A DNA stretch of 34,397 nucleotides, taken from Pseudomonadales bacterium. Lineage in GTDB: Bacteria; Pseudomonadota; Gammaproteobacteria; Pseudomonadales; Azotimanducaceae. The notes beneath the pieces were generated by a model. The model made no database searches. It was given only the letters and a program-made list of their open reading frames with translations, and was not told the DNA's origin. The stretch lies in assembly GCA_022448765.1 (NCBI GenBank), contig JAKUTI010000003.1, forward strand, positions 1-34,397, given 5' to 3'. Shown in pieces: positions 22,162 to 32,503 of the stretch (its first letter is position 1; each line of letters opens with the position of its first letter). The translations under genes and the position numbers were made by a program.

Positions 22162-24084
22162 TTACTTTTCGTCGTCCTTAACTTCTTCGTACTCAGCATC
22201 GACCACATCGTCTGCTGCTGACGAACCTACATCTTCGCCAGCACCTTCGGCTTCTGCGGATGCTGATTCGTTCGCATACATCTTCTGCGCTAACCCGCTC
22301 GTAGCTTCGGACAACGCTTGTATCGCGGCTTCGATCCGCTCCTTGTCATCGGTCTTACTCGCTTCGTCCAATGATGTTGCTGCAGATTCGATTGCCTCTT
22401 TCTCCTCGTCCGTTACCTGATCTGCGGCGTCGGTAACCATCTTGCGAGCCGCATGAGATAGTCCGTTGGCTTGATTCCGCAAACTAACTAATTCCTCGAA
22501 TTTTGCGTCCTCTTCCGAGTGCGCCTCGGCGTCCTTCACCATGTCATCGATCTCTTCGTCGGAGAGGCCACCCGAAGCCTTGATGACTATCGATTGTTCT
22601 TTGCTTGTTGCAACGTCTTTCGCCGATACGTTCAGAATTCCGTTTGCGTCCATATCGAAGCTAACCTCAATCTGCGGTATGCCGCGGGGTGCTGGAGGAA
22701 TGTCCGAAAGGTCAAATCGACCAAGGGATTTATTCTGGGCAACTTGTTTCCTTTCCCCCTGTAGAACGTGAATGGTCACCGCGGTTTGGTTGTCATCTGC
22801 GGTCGAGAACACTTGCTGCTTCTTCGCGGGGATGGTGGTGTTCTTGTCGATGAGCGTACTCATGACACCTCCCAGTGTTTCGATGCCCAGCGATAGCGGC
22901 GTTACGTCAAGTAGCAGCACGTCTTTAACGTCGCCGGATAGCACGGCCCCCTGGATTGCAGCGCCTACGGCAACGGCTTCGTCAGGATTCACGTCCTTTC
23001 TTGGTTCTTTCCCAAAGAATCCACTAACTTTTTGTTGAACCAGTGGCATTCGGGTTTGCCCGCCGACCAGGATCACGTCATCAATATCCCCAACCTTCAA
23101 ACCCGCATCGTCAATTGCCGTCCGGCACGGGCCGATGGTGCGTTCCACTAGACCCTCAACCAATGCCTCCAATTTGGCCCTGGTGACCTTGACCACAAGG
23201 TGTTTTGGACCAGTATTGTCCGCTGTTATATACGGCAGATTGACCTCTGTTTCTTGACTGGTCGAAAGTTCGATCTTGGCTTTTTCCGCCGCTTCTTTGA
23301 GTCGTTGTAACGCCAACGGGTCGCCGTGCAGGTCTATCCCATTTTGTTCTTTGAATTCATCGGCCAGATAGTCAATCAGCGTGAGGTCGAAATCTTCACC
23401 CCCGAGGAACGTATCACCGTTCGTTGAAAGCACTTCAAACTGATGTTCACCGTCGATTTCGGCAATCTCTATCACCGAAACGTCGAACGTCCCGCCGCCA
23501 AGGTCGTAAACCGCTATTTTTGAATCCCCACGTTGCTTGTCCATACCGTAAGCGAGAGCAGCCGCGGTTGGCTCATTGATAATACGACGGACTTCTAGTC
23601 CAGCAATCTTGCCAGCGTCCTTGGTAGCCTGCCTTTGCGAATCATTAAAGTATGCCGGCACAGTAATGACTGCTTCGGTGACCGTATCACCTAGAAATTC
23701 TTCTGCCGTCTTTTTCATTTTCTTGAGAACTTCGGCAGAAACTTGCGGGGGCGCAAGTTGGTCTTCTTTTGCTTGTACCCAAGCGTCACCATTGCTGGCT
23801 TTAACAATCTGATATGGGACCATCTTGATGTCCCGCTGCACGACTTCATCGTCGAATTTACGACCGATCAATCGTTTAACCGCAAACAGTGTGTGGTCCG
23901 GGTTGGTTACGGCCTGTCGTTTGGCACTTTGGCCAACAAGAACTTCTCCTTTATCCGAATACGCGACGATAGAGGGCGTCGTCCGGTCCCCTTCCGTATT
24001 CTCGATCACCCGAGAGTCAGTACCGTCTACTACCGCGACGCACGAATTCGTCGTCCCGAGGTCTATTCCAATAATTTTCGCCAT
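22162..24084 (-). CDS. dnaK: Chaperone protein DnaK (Hsp70)
   Basis: [51 protein letters not shown]-type motifs. Confidence 0.99.
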   Translation of the reverse strand: MAKIIGIDLGTTNSCVAVVDGTDSRVIENTEGDRTTPSIVAYSDKGEVLVGQSAKRQAVTNPDHTLFAVKRLIGRKFDDEVVQRDIKMVPYQIVKASNGDAWVQAKEDQLAPPQVSAEVLKKMKKTAEEFLGDTVTEAVITVPAYFNDSQRQATKDAGKIAGLEVRRIINEPTAAALAYGMDKQRGDSKIAVYDLGGGTFDVSVIEIAEIDGEHQFEVLSTNGDTFLGGEDFDLTLIDYLADEFKEQNGIDLHGDPLALQRLKEAAEKAKIELSTSQETEVNLPYITADNTGPKHLVVKVTRAKLEALVEGLVERTIGPCRTAIDDAGLKVGDIDDVILVGGQTRMPLVQQKVSGFFGKEPRKDVNPDEAVAVGAAIQGAVLSGDVKDVLLLDVTPLSLGIETLGGVMSTLIDKNTTIPAKKQQVFSTADDNQTAVTIHVLQGERKQVAQNKSLGRFDLSDIPPAPRGIPQIEVSFDMDANGILNVSAKDVATSKEQSIVIKASGGLSDEEIDDMVKDAEAHSEEDAKFEELVSLRNQANGLSHAARKMVTDAADQVTDEEKEAIESAATSLDEASKTDDKERIEAAIQALSEATSGLAQKMYANESASAEAEGAGEDVGSSAADDVVDAEYEEVKDDEK

Positions 24085-24143
24085 GTTTAACCTATTGCCG
24101 GCGCTGCCTTTTCAGCATAACGCTCCCACTTTCTCGAGAACTA

Positions 24144-24173
24144 AGATGTTGGTCCAATTCCCCGCGTTTCAAG
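24144..24173 (-). promoter_or_regulatory. Sigma-32 (RpoH)-like promoter upstream of dnaK
   Basis: Minus strand CTTGAAA (24167-24173), 15 bp spacer, CAACATCT (24144-24151; consensus CCCCATnT). Confidence 0.65.
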
Positions 24174-24175
24174 GG

Positions 24176-24838
24176 TCACGGTGTCTTTTTTGGCTCCGAA
24201 GTTTCTTTTGCCACCAATACTCGCGCTGGACGAACAAGACGGTCATTGAGTGTGTAGCCCTTTTGAACGACTTCTAGAACCGATCCAGGTTCCGCATCGG
24301 GGTTTTCAAGCATGCTCATCGCTTCGTGGTACTCGGGGTTAAATGGCTCACCGGTTGGATCAATCGACTCGATTCCCGTTTTCTGCAGCACGTCGATAAA
24401 AAGCCGGTAGGAAAGTTCAATACCGTCGAGTGTCGCTTGTACCGAGCTATCGTTTTCCCCGCCGTTGTCGGCAGCCGTTTCAACCGCTTTCTCAAAACTA
24501 TCAAGCACTGGCAAAAGCTTCTCCGTCAAACTTTCAAGTGCGTATTTGTGCGCACTCTCAACAGCTTTGTCAGCGCGCTTTCGCACATTTTCGGCCTCCG
24601 CTACCGCCCTTAGGGCTCGATCCTCTGCTTCAGCTAACTTCGCCAGCGCTTCCTCAAGCGCTGCATCACGCGAAATCTCGACAACTTCTTCCGTAGCTTC
24701 CTCATTGTCGGATACGGTGTTCTCTATATCCTCAGGCGATTCCTTGAGATCTACTTCGGAGTCCAAAGAGTTTTCTTCGGAAGTTGAGATCGGTGGCCCT
24801 TCCCCAGCCTCCATATCCGATTCGTTTTCTTCTGCCAT
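24176..24838 (-). CDS. grpE: Nucleotide exchange factor GrpE
   Basis: RADKAVESAHKYALESLTEKLLPVLDSFEKAVE, GEPFNPEYHEAMSM, VLEVVQKGYTLNDRLVRPARVLVAK. Confidence 0.97.
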   Translation of the reverse strand: MAEENESDMEAGEGPPISTSEENSLDSEVDLKESPEDIENTVSDNEEATEEVVEISRDAALEEALAKLAEAEDRALRAVAEAENVRKRADKAVESAHKYALESLTEKLLPVLDSFEKAVETAADNGGENDSSVQATLDGIELSYRLFIDVLQKTGIESIDPTGEPFNPEYHEAMSMLENPDAEPGSVLEVVQKGYTLNDRLVRPARVLVAKETSEPKKTP

Positions 24839-24892
24839 ACCGGTTTCTTATTCGTTATCGACCATGACATATGAGGCCGGCCGACTGAAAAA

Positions 24893-25969
24893 TCAATGCC
24901 TTCCGTAATCCAACGCCGATCCCAAAAGACGAGCAGTCAGGTCCACCAAAGGAATCACCTTTTGATAAGACATCCGAGTCGGCCCTATCACACCAAGCAC
25001 ACCGGCAATCTCACCATTGACCTCATACGGGGCGGAGATAAGACTGTATTCGTCCAGCGGCCCATAGCCAGACTCTTCGCCGATGAATAACTGGACCCCG
25101 TCCGTTTCTAAACAACGATCGAGCAAATGCACAATCGCGTTTTTCTCTTTGAAGGCATCCAACAAGTGCTGAACTTCTTCAGAGGAACTAAGAAATCCCA
25201 TTAAATTGCGTTCACCGGAGACCACATAATCGTGCTCGTCGTCTCCTACAAACGTTTTTGACGCCATATCCAGCGCGGTCTGCATGAGTTCATCCATCCG
25301 CTCTTTGTCATCGCTCATGCTTTCCAGGACGCCACTCCGTATCGACATTAACGATCGACCACCAAATTGGCGATTGATCAAATTCGCCGCCTGGGTCAAC
25401 TCGACATCTGAATATTCACGATCAGTCTCGACCACGCGATTTTGCACCTCGCGTTCGTTCACGACTAGGATCGCCAACACCCTATTGCCTGAAAGCGGTA
25501 GGAACTCGACTTGCCTAAGTTCGACCTGCTCGGGGCGCGGCATGGTAACTACGCCAGCGAGACTCGAAATTTGCGAAAGAATATTTGACGCTGACTCCAC
25601 AAGTTCGTTCGGGGACATGCGCGTTTGGAGCCCATCGCGTAAGTACTGAATAGAGGCAGCTTCCAGTGGCTGTACCGAGATCAGGCTATCAACGAATAAT
25701 CGAAGTCCCTGGTGCGTGGGCACCTTTCCTGCCGAAGTGTGCGGAGAACGAACCAGCCCACGCAATTCAAGATCAGACATGATATTGCGTACCGTTGCGG
25801 GGCTGACGGCGATCGCCGTTGTTTCCGACAACGTCTTCGAACCAACAGGCGTGCCTTGCTCCAAATACTCTTCGACCAGAAGTTTGAAAAGATGTTGCTC
25901 GCGATCCGCGATCGCGAAGTTATCCCGGACTCCGTCTTTCGATCGTTGATATTTTTCTACGCGCGTCAT
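24893..25969 (-). CDS. hrcA: Heat-inducible transcription repressor HrcA
   Basis: N-terminal wHTH (GTPVGSKTLSE...SPATVRNIMSDLELRGLVRSPHTSAGKVPTHQGLRLFVD) and IGPTRMSYQKVIPLVD C-terminus. Confidence 0.97.
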   Translation of the reverse strand: MTRVEKYQRSKDGVRDNFAIADREQHLFKLLVEEYLEQGTPVGSKTLSETTAIAVSPATVRNIMSDLELRGLVRSPHTSAGKVPTHQGLRLFVDSLISVQPLEAASIQYLRDGLQTRMSPNELVESASNILSQISSLAGVVTMPRPEQVELRQVEFLPLSGNRVLAILVVNEREVQNRVVETDREYSDVELTQAANLINRQFGGRSLMSIRSGVLESMSDDKERMDELMQTALDMASKTFVGDDEHDYVVSGERNLMGFLSSSEEVQHLLDAFKEKNAIVHLLDRCLETDGVQLFIGEESGYGPLDEYSLISAPYEVNGEIAGVLGVIGPTRMSYQKVIPLVDLTARLLGSALDYGRH

Positions 25970-26039
25970 GACTACGGGATTAATGTAAATCCTCGGAAAC
26001 GTCGGCTACTCTAGCACAGTAGAAACCGGCCATTGCTAC

Positions 26040-27689
26040 GTGCTGACGCAACTCAACATCTGTAACTTTGTCCTTGTCGAAAACCTCGAGATCGCCTTCG
26101 ATCCGGGCATGACGGTGTTGACGGGCGAGTCGGGTGCAGGCAAATCGATCCTTCTGGGGGCCTTGGGCCTGGTCTTAGGAGCGCGATCAACGAAACGCGA
26201 CATTCGAGCCGGCGCTGGTCGCTGCGAAATCAGTGCAGAATTTTCCATCGGCGACAACGAAGCGGCGCAATCCTATCTTGAGCAACTCGATCTCGCCGAC
26301 ACCACTACACCCCAACGCTGTATTGTCCGACGCGTGGTACGAACGGACGGTCGTTCGCAGGCCTATATCAACACGTCGCCGGTGAATTTGAATGTCTTAG
26401 CGGAATTCTGTTCTCCCTTGATCGATATACACGGCCAGCACGAACACCAACGACTGCTTGATGGTCGAACGCAACTCGCTTGGCTTGACGACTACAGCGC
26501 CAATAACGAGATTCTCGAGACCGTCACCAACGCCTTTTCACTGTGGCGTACCGCCAAGGCAGATCTAGAAATCCTGCAGTTAGACTCGCAGGCAAGAACG
26601 GAACGGTCCGACTTGCTCCACTACCAAGTCGCGGAAATCAAGTCTCTAGGGCTCAACGAAGGGGAAGTCGAAAACCTCGATACAACATACAAGCGTCTTT
26701 CGCAGGCCAAAGAGATCAGATCAACGATTGAGAAGATTGACCAATCCATCCGAGATCGCCTACTGCCCGAAACCACTCAGTGGAACCGCGATTTGCAGGA
26801 AATTAAGGATGACCACGCTGCTCTGACGGCCGCACGTGAACTCCTAAATTCATCGGAGATTCAGCTGCTCGAAGCCGAGAGCGAGCTACGTGGGTACGCA
26901 GAAACACTCGAAATCGACGAGCAAGGACTCACCGACCTTGGCCAGCGTCTCACCGCGATACACGACGTCTCGCGCAAACATCGAGTTAAAACGACCGAAT
27001 TGGTACGTCATCAAAAGGCGTTGGAGGACGAGCTCGATTCGATGTCAGTCGACGAACAACAATTGAGTACGCTCACGCAAGAGGTGGAGCAGCACGAAGC
27101 CCTGTTTCGACAAGAAGCCGCAAAACTTTCCTCAACCCGCAAGAAACATGCCGTCGACTTCGAGCGGGACGTTTGCAGCACCCTGGCCAGACTCAGTTTG
27201 CCTGGAGTCCGATTAACACTCGAATTTGATGAAGCAGAATCCGATACCGGACTCGAAACTATCCAATATTTGATTGCGACCAATCATCCAAACCCACCCG
27301 GTCGACTTCAGGATATTGCGTCGGGCGGCGAGCTGGCACGCATCAGTTTAGCGATTCAAGTGGTGGCGGCCGAACGTTCGATGTTGCCGTGTCTGATACT
27401 CGACGAAGCCGACATCGGGGTCGGTGGTACAACCGCCGACATCGTCGGCAGGATGCTTCAAAAACTCGCTTCACACACGCAGGTCGTTTGTATAACGCAC
27501 GCTCCCCAGGTGGCAGCGTTAGCGAATGTCCATATGAAGGTCGAAAAATTGAAGCATCAAGACACGTCGGTGAAAAAGCTCTCTGGCGGAGGGCGTGTTG
27601 ACGAGCTCGCCCGCATGTTGGGTGGTCGAACAGTTACCGACGAGACAAGAGATTTTGCGAGAACATTACTTGCCGACACGCATACCTAA
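26040..27689 (+). CDS. recN: DNA repair protein RecN
   Basis: MLTQLNICNFVLVENLEIAFDPGMTVLTGESGAGKS; C-terminal ABC signature SGGELARISLAIQ and ILDEADIGVGG; GTG start. Confidence 0.97.
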   Translation: MLTQLNICNFVLVENLEIAFDPGMTVLTGESGAGKSILLGALGLVLGARSTKRDIRAGAGRCEISAEFSIGDNEAAQSYLEQLDLADTTTPQRCIVRRVVRTDGRSQAYINTSPVNLNVLAEFCSPLIDIHGQHEHQRLLDGRTQLAWLDDYSANNEILETVTNAFSLWRTAKADLEILQLDSQARTERSDLLHYQVAEIKSLGLNEGEVENLDTTYKRLSQAKEIRSTIEKIDQSIRDRLLPETTQWNRDLQEIKDDHAALTAARELLNSSEIQLLEAESELRGYAETLEIDEQGLTDLGQRLTAIHDVSRKHRVKTTELVRHQKALEDELDSMSVDEQQLSTLTQEVEQHEALFRQEAAKLSSTRKKHAVDFERDVCSTLARLSLPGVRLTLEFDEAESDTGLETIQYLIATNHPNPPGRLQDIASGGELARISLAIQVVAAERSMLPCLILDEADIGVGGTTADIVGRMLQKLASHTQVVCITHAPQVAALANVHMKVEKLKHQDTSVKKLSGGGRVDELARMLGGRTVTDETRDFARTLLADTHT

Positions 27690-27797
27690 AGCGTCCGGCT
27701 TATCACGCTACTCCAGCCTAAATACACATAATCGGCCTTTAACCTCCCCCCTTGATGCTTTAACGTTCGCGCTGAATCGTCAAAACACCGCATCGAC

Positions 27798-28160
27798 ATG
27801 GTTGTGAAACGCATTTCTTGGCTCTTGGTCGCTACCGCGATTGTCGGTTGTTCAATTTCGATGCCGCGCGTCCATAAAGTCGCGGTTCAACAAGGGAACA
27901 TCCTAAACCAGTCGATGATCGACCAACTGAAACCGGGCATGACTCAGGCTCAGGTCGCCTACATTATGGGCCGGCCAGTATTAGCTAACACTTTCGATCC
28001 CAATCGCTGGGACTACGTCTTTACTCTCGAAGTGCCGGGTCAATTCAATGAAACAACGCGCATGTCGCTGTTTTTTGAAAACGAACTTTTGACGCACTTC
28101 GTGGGTGACATGGCACCCTCGTCTGCAAAGTCCAGCGAAAGCGACGAAGACAACGAATAA
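27798..28160 (+). CDS. bamE: Outer membrane protein assembly factor BamE (lipoprotein)
   Basis: Signal peptide with lipobox (IVGC); LKPGMTQAQVAYIMGRPVLANTFDPNRWDYVFT. Confidence 0.95.
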   Translation: MVVKRISWLLVATAIVGCSISMPRVHKVAVQQGNILNQSMIDQLKPGMTQAQVAYIMGRPVLANTFDPNRWDYVFTLEVPGQFNETTRMSLFFENELLTHFVGDMAPSSAKSSESDEDNE

Positions 28161-28247
28161 CGCGGATTCTCGGCGTCATGAGCGCCGGAGGCCGGAGCAT
28201 GCGCGAGTCCATCGTCCCAACAATTTCTTGTAGGAAGCGGTTGCTAC

Positions 28248-28691
28248 TTAATCTGAAGATTCCTCGACCAAAACGTCGCGGGCGCGCCTAGAAAAAGCGT
28301 CGACTAAACCATCAACCAGCTTAGGGAAAAATGGTCCTAACAATCGACCCACGATCGCGTTTTTCGGTCGAAACGAGACTTCTAGACCCACACGGCAGCC
28401 CACCCCTAGATCGCTAAAGCTCCACCGTCCATTGAAGCTTTCGAAGGGTCCGCTCACCAAGGACAGGCCAATGGCGCCCTCTTCGCTCAGATCGTTACGC
28501 GTCACTATCGTTTCGGTCATTCCTCGCCCCGAAATCTCCAACCGCGCAACCATGAAATCACTGCCCTCATCGATCACACTGGAACGTTTGCATCCCGGCA
28601 CAAACTCGCTGTATCGATCAACGTCATTAACGAGCGCTCTCAAGGCCGCCGCGCTATACGGCAGCAGGACACTGCGTTCGATAGACCTCAC
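28248..28691 (-). CDS. ratA: RatA/COQ10-like START-domain protein
   Basis: RSVLLPYSAAALRALVNDVDRYSEFVPGC; located near bamE and smpB. Confidence 0.85.
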   Translation of the reverse strand: MRSIERSVLLPYSAAALRALVNDVDRYSEFVPGCKRSSVIDEGSDFMVARLEISGRGMTETIVTRNDLSEEGAIGLSLVSGPFESFNGRWSFSDLGVGCRVGLEVSFRPKNAIVGRLLGPFFPKLVDGLVDAFSRRARDVLVEESSD

Positions 28692-28704
28692 CGAGTGTTA
28701 GAAC

Positions 28705-30069
28705 TTAGCCGGATGGCCAGATCGTGTAGAGAAAAACCGCCAAAACCCCCAACGGGGCGATCACCTTCAACCCCACGGTCCATATTGCCATGGCAGATTC
28801 AGACGTAATGCCCAACTGCGACATGACAGTGCCTCTAGGGAGAACATAGCCAGCGAAAAGTGCAATAAAAAAAGCGCCGAGCGGCAACATGATGTTCGCC
28901 GTGAGGTAATCAATCGAATCGAACACGGTTTTTTCGCCAACAACGTAGACATCCGACCAGACATTGAACGAAAAGACCGATGCCAACCCCAGCAGCCAAC
29001 ATGCGACACCAAGGCTTACCGCAACCCGGGACCGCGACGCGTTGTATTCCTCGACAAGAAACGCGATGGCCGGTTCCGTCAGGGAAATTGCTGAAGTAAT
29101 CGCCGCGAAACTGACCAGAATGAAGAAAATGCCACCGAACAGCGCCCCAAGCGACATCTGCCCAAAAGCGCGCGGGACCGTCACAAACATAAGTCCCGGG
29201 CCACTTCCTGGCTCCAATCCGTTCGCAAAAACTATCGAAAAAATAGCGAGGCCCGCTATCAAAGCGACCACCGTGTCCAGCATTGCGATGGTGATCACGG
29301 TTCGAGTAATCGAGACCGAACGTGGAACGTACGCGCCGTATGCCATGATTGCCCCCATTCCGATGCTCAAGGTGAAAGCAGCATGCCCAAGCGCGACTAG
29401 CAGGCCATCAAACGACAACGCATCCCATCTCAACGCAAACATAAAGTCAAAGCCCTCAGCGAAGCCGCCTGATGCAATGCCATAACCCAACAAAACGATC
29501 AACAAAACGAACAACAACGGCATCAGCCACCGAATCGCACGCTCGAGACCGCTCACCACTCCCCGGGCAACAATAAAGATCGTGATTCCCATGAAGACCG
29601 TGTGGAATACGGACATGAGAATTGGATTACTGTGCAATTCCGCCAGGGCTTGCGTCGCTGTATTTCCATCTACCCCGACAAAACCACCGCTGGCAAGTTC
29701 ACCAATGTAATAAAGACCCCATCCGGCAATCACCGAATAGAACGAAAGAATTAGGAACCCCGCCACGACACCAGCCCAGCCGATGAGGGTCCAAGCTTGC
29801 GAGCCCTCACTTCGTTGCACCAGCAATCGCATCGAATTGATTGGACTTTGGCGACCCTGACGACCAATAAGCACCTCGGCCACCATGACCGGAATACCAA
29901 CAAGAGCAACGCAGAAAAGATACGCGACTACGAATACACCACCACCGTTTTCGCCTGCAATATAGGGAAACTTCCAGATATTACCCAGACCAACTGCAGA
30001 TCCAGCGGCCGCTAGCACAAACAGCCATCGGTTCGACCACATACCGTGCGTGGATTCGTCTGGGGTCAC
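28705..30069 (-). CDS. Sodium-dependent transporter, NSS/SNF family
   Basis: WSNRWLFVLAAAGSAVGLGNIWKFPYIAGENGGGVFVVAYL signature; many TM segments; GTG start with GAGG SD. Confidence 0.93.
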   Translation of the reverse strand: MTPDESTHGMWSNRWLFVLAAAGSAVGLGNIWKFPYIAGENGGGVFVVAYLFCVALVGIPVMVAEVLIGRQGRQSPINSMRLLVQRSEGSQAWTLIGWAGVVAGFLILSFYSVIAGWGLYYIGELASGGFVGVDGNTATQALAELHSNPILMSVFHTVFMGITIFIVARGVVSGLERAIRWLMPLLFVLLIVLLGYGIASGGFAEGFDFMFALRWDALSFDGLLVALGHAAFTLSIGMGAIMAYGAYVPRSVSITRTVITIAMLDTVVALIAGLAIFSIVFANGLEPGSGPGLMFVTVPRAFGQMSLGALFGGIFFILVSFAAITSAISLTEPAIAFLVEEYNASRSRVAVSLGVACWLLGLASVFSFNVWSDVYVVGEKTVFDSIDYLTANIMLPLGAFFIALFAGYVLPRGTVMSQLGITSESAMAIWTVGLKVIAPLGVLAVFLYTIWPSG

Positions 30070-30169
30070 GTAAGTACCTCTTAGCTAACGGCCAACTTCC
30101 ATTCTGTCTTGCCGTACCATTACTTGCCAGTTACCAATCCGTTATTTCGTTGCCCCCCCGGAGCTCGCC

Positions 30170-30175
30170 TATAAT
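30170..30175 (+). promoter_or_regulatory. Perfect -10 hexamer immediately upstream of smpB
   Basis: TATAAT, then CTATCC, then ATG; no convincing -35 at 17 bp (TCGTTG). Confidence 0.45.
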
Positions 30176-30181
30176 CTATCC

Positions 30182-30655
30182 ATGGCTAAGAATGCAAAAG
30201 GGGGAGGTTCAAACACGATAGCCCTCAATCGACGGGCTAAGTTTGATTACCACCTAGAAAAAACTTTTGAAGCTGGTGTGGTGCTTGAGGGCTGGGAGGT
30301 CAAAAGTATTCGTAGCAACCAGGCCCAGCTTTCAGATAGCTACGTTTTAGTTCGTGACGGGGAAGCCTGGTTGCTCGGATCGCAGATCAGTCCACTCTTG
30401 AGTGCTTCAACGCATGTATCCCCAGACCCTCAGCGAACACGGAAACTACTCCTCAACGCCAAAGAAATCGCAGAAATTTTTCGGGCAACGCAAGCGAAAG
30501 GAAGCACCTGCATTGCGACGGCCCTTTACTGGAAAGGACCCCGCGTTAAATGCGAGGTAGCGCTCGGAAAAGGCAAGAAACAGCACGACAAGCGATCGAC
30601 CGAAAAAGATCGCGACTGGCAACGACAGAAACAGCGTCTGATGAAAAATGTTTGA
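30182..30655 (+). CDS. smpB: SsrA-binding protein SmpB
   Basis: [67 protein letters not shown]-terminus. Confidence 0.98.
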   Translation: MAKNAKGGGSNTIALNRRAKFDYHLEKTFEAGVVLEGWEVKSIRSNQAQLSDSYVLVRDGEAWLLGSQISPLLSASTHVSPDPQRTRKLLLNAKEIAEIFRATQAKGSTCIATALYWKGPRVKCEVALGKGKKQHDKRSTEKDRDWQRQKQRLMKNV

Positions 30656-30660
30656 CGACT

Positions 30661-31413
30661 CTATCCGCGGCCAACAAACGGCATCTTCGAAGCAAGAACT
30701 GTAATCGACTGTACGCTCGCATCTAAGGGCAAACTGTCCATGTAAACAACCGCCCTCACGACGCTATCCACGTCCATGGTTGGTTCAGGTTTCCTCGTTC
30801 CATCAGCCTGCATTACGCCTTGACCCATCCGAGCCGTCATATCCGTGAGCGCGTTGCCAATGTCGATCTGGCCACAAACGATATCGTGGTCGCGGCCGTC
30901 CAACGCCGTCGATTTTGTTAACCCCGTGATTGCGTGCTTGGTCGACGTGTACGGCGCTGAGTTGGGTCTTGGTGTGTGCGCCGATATCGAGCCGTTGTTG
31001 ATGATGCGACCGCCCTTCGGACTTTGAGCCTTCATAATTCGAAACGCAGCTTGTGTACACAAAAAAGCACCCGTCAAATTAACACTAACAACTCGCTGCC
31101 ATTGTTCCAGCGTGAGCTCCTCCAATGGAATCGCCGGTGCGCCGGAACCCGCGTTATTGAACAACAAGTCCAGACGTCCAAATGTCGAGCGTGTGGTCTC
31201 GAAAAGGTGTTCGACCGCTTGATGGTCCCCTACATCGGTAGGTACCGCGATGATCTTAGCGTTCGCGCCGGACTCATCCACAACGGCCTCGAGCAGTTCG
31301 CCTCGGCGTCCCGCCAAGGCCACCGAATAGCCTTCCTCGAGTAACGCTAAGGCGGTGTATTTTCCAATCCCGGTTCCGGCGCCGGTGATGATCGCAACTT
31401 TTCCCACGGTCAT
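30661..31413 (-). CDS. Short-chain dehydrogenase/reductase (SDR)
   Basis: [34 protein letters not shown] active site; ATG at 31413 overlapping upstream stop (ATGA). Confidence 0.9.
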   Translation of the reverse strand: MTVGKVAIITGAGTGIGKYTALALLEEGYSVALAGRRGELLEAVVDESGANAKIIAVPTDVGDHQAVEHLFETTRSTFGRLDLLFNNAGSGAPAIPLEELTLEQWQRVVSVNLTGAFLCTQAAFRIMKAQSPKGGRIINNGSISAHTPRPNSAPYTSTKHAITGLTKSTALDGRDHDIVCGQIDIGNALTDMTARMGQGVMQADGTRKPEPTMDVDSVVRAVVYMDSLPLDASVQSITVLASKMPFVGRG

Positions 31414-32459
31414 ACCGCCAATGCGGTAGAGAATTCTGGCACGCCATCCCAACGTCCAGGATCCGTAGATCGCATCACCGCAATTGTTTTGATCACCTCG
31501 GGGTTAGCTAGTCCATGGGGTGGATGACCGGTCAGTACTCGAATGATGTTCTCAGCTTGCATGATCGGGCATTCCTCAAGAAAAGTCGGCGAAAACCCAG
31601 CGATGTGCGGGGTCACCATCATGTTTGGCAAACCGAGAAGCGGATCTTGTGCGTCGATCGGCTCTACTTCCGTCACGTCCAACGCCGCTGCTTCGATTTG
31701 TCCCGCGCTAAGCGCGTTAGCCAATGCGCTGCCGTTGACGACGGGGCCTCTCGAGGTATTAACCAACAACGCCGTGGATTTCATCTGGCCGAGCGCATTC
31801 GAATCAATCATGTGTCGCGTCTCTTCCGTTGATGAACAGTGGATCGTAATAAAATCTGCTGTACTGAGAAGCTCACCAAATTCGACTATGCGAACGCCGT
31901 ACAGGTCCGCCGTCGATTGCGCGACATACGGGTCGTACGCGACGATCGAGGCCGGTCCAAAGCCACGAATACGAGTCGCAAAAGCTCTGCCTATGTTACC
32001 GAAACCGATAATGCCAACCGTGTGCCCGGCGATTCTTCGGACCGACTGCTGATACTCACCAGTGAGTTTTCGATTCTCACTCCACTGACCTGCACGCGTC
32101 GTGTTAGTCGCATCAACAAGCCGACGGGTGAGCCCAAGAAGCATGGCGACCGCGTGATCCGCAACTTCGGTAGTGTTCACGCCGGGCACGTTACACGCGA
32201 GAACACCGAGCTCGGTCGCTGCCTCGAGATCGATCGAATCCACGCCTACACCCATACGACTTACAACCTTGAGTTTCGGACACGATTCGAGGACCTCGCG
32301 CGAAGTTAGTGGCAACGTTCCAACTTGCGCGCCATCAGCGTCACCCAATAAATCGATCATTTCTTCGGCATTCCGGGTTGAGCCCTCAACCACCTCAAAC
32401 CCTGCCGCCTCGAATAGATCGACACGATTGTATGGACTACGAGGTAACGCAATTTTCAT
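31410..32459 (-). CDS. D-isomer-specific 2-hydroxyacid dehydrogenase
   Basis: [24 protein letters not shown]-binding motif, [28 protein letters not shown]. Confidence 0.92.
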   Translation of the reverse strand: MKIALPRSPYNRVDLFEAAGFEVVEGSTRNAEEMIDLLGDADGAQVGTLPLTSREVLESCPKLKVVSRMGVGVDSIDLEAATELGVLACNVPGVNTTEVADHAVAMLLGLTRRLVDATNTTRAGQWSENRKLTGEYQQSVRRIAGHTVGIIGFGNIGRAFATRIRGFGPASIVAYDPYVAQSTADLYGVRIVEFGELLSTADFITIHCSSTEETRHMIDSNALGQMKSTALLVNTSRGPVVNGSALANALSAGQIEAAALDVTEVEPIDAQDPLLGLPNMMVTPHIAGFSPTFLEECPIMQAENIIRVLTGHPPHGLANPEVIKTIAVMRSTDPGRWDGVPEFSTALAV

Positions 32460-32503
32460 TAGGGACTCCTTCTACAAATTTGTTTGGTTTCTCGACAGAA
32501 CGC

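Noticed and set aside
28161-28247. GGCG…CGCC hairpin between convergent bamE and ratA as a bidirectional terminator
   Set aside because: Short arms and no T-tract on either side; not enough to call a terminator
30395-30420. CTTGAGTGCTTCAACGC resembling half a CIRCE site
   Set aside because: Lies inside smpB coding sequence and lacks the second half-site
30656-30660. Search for tmRNA (ssrA) next to smpB
   Set aside because: Only 5 nt separate smpB from the SDR gene end; no tmRNA present in this window
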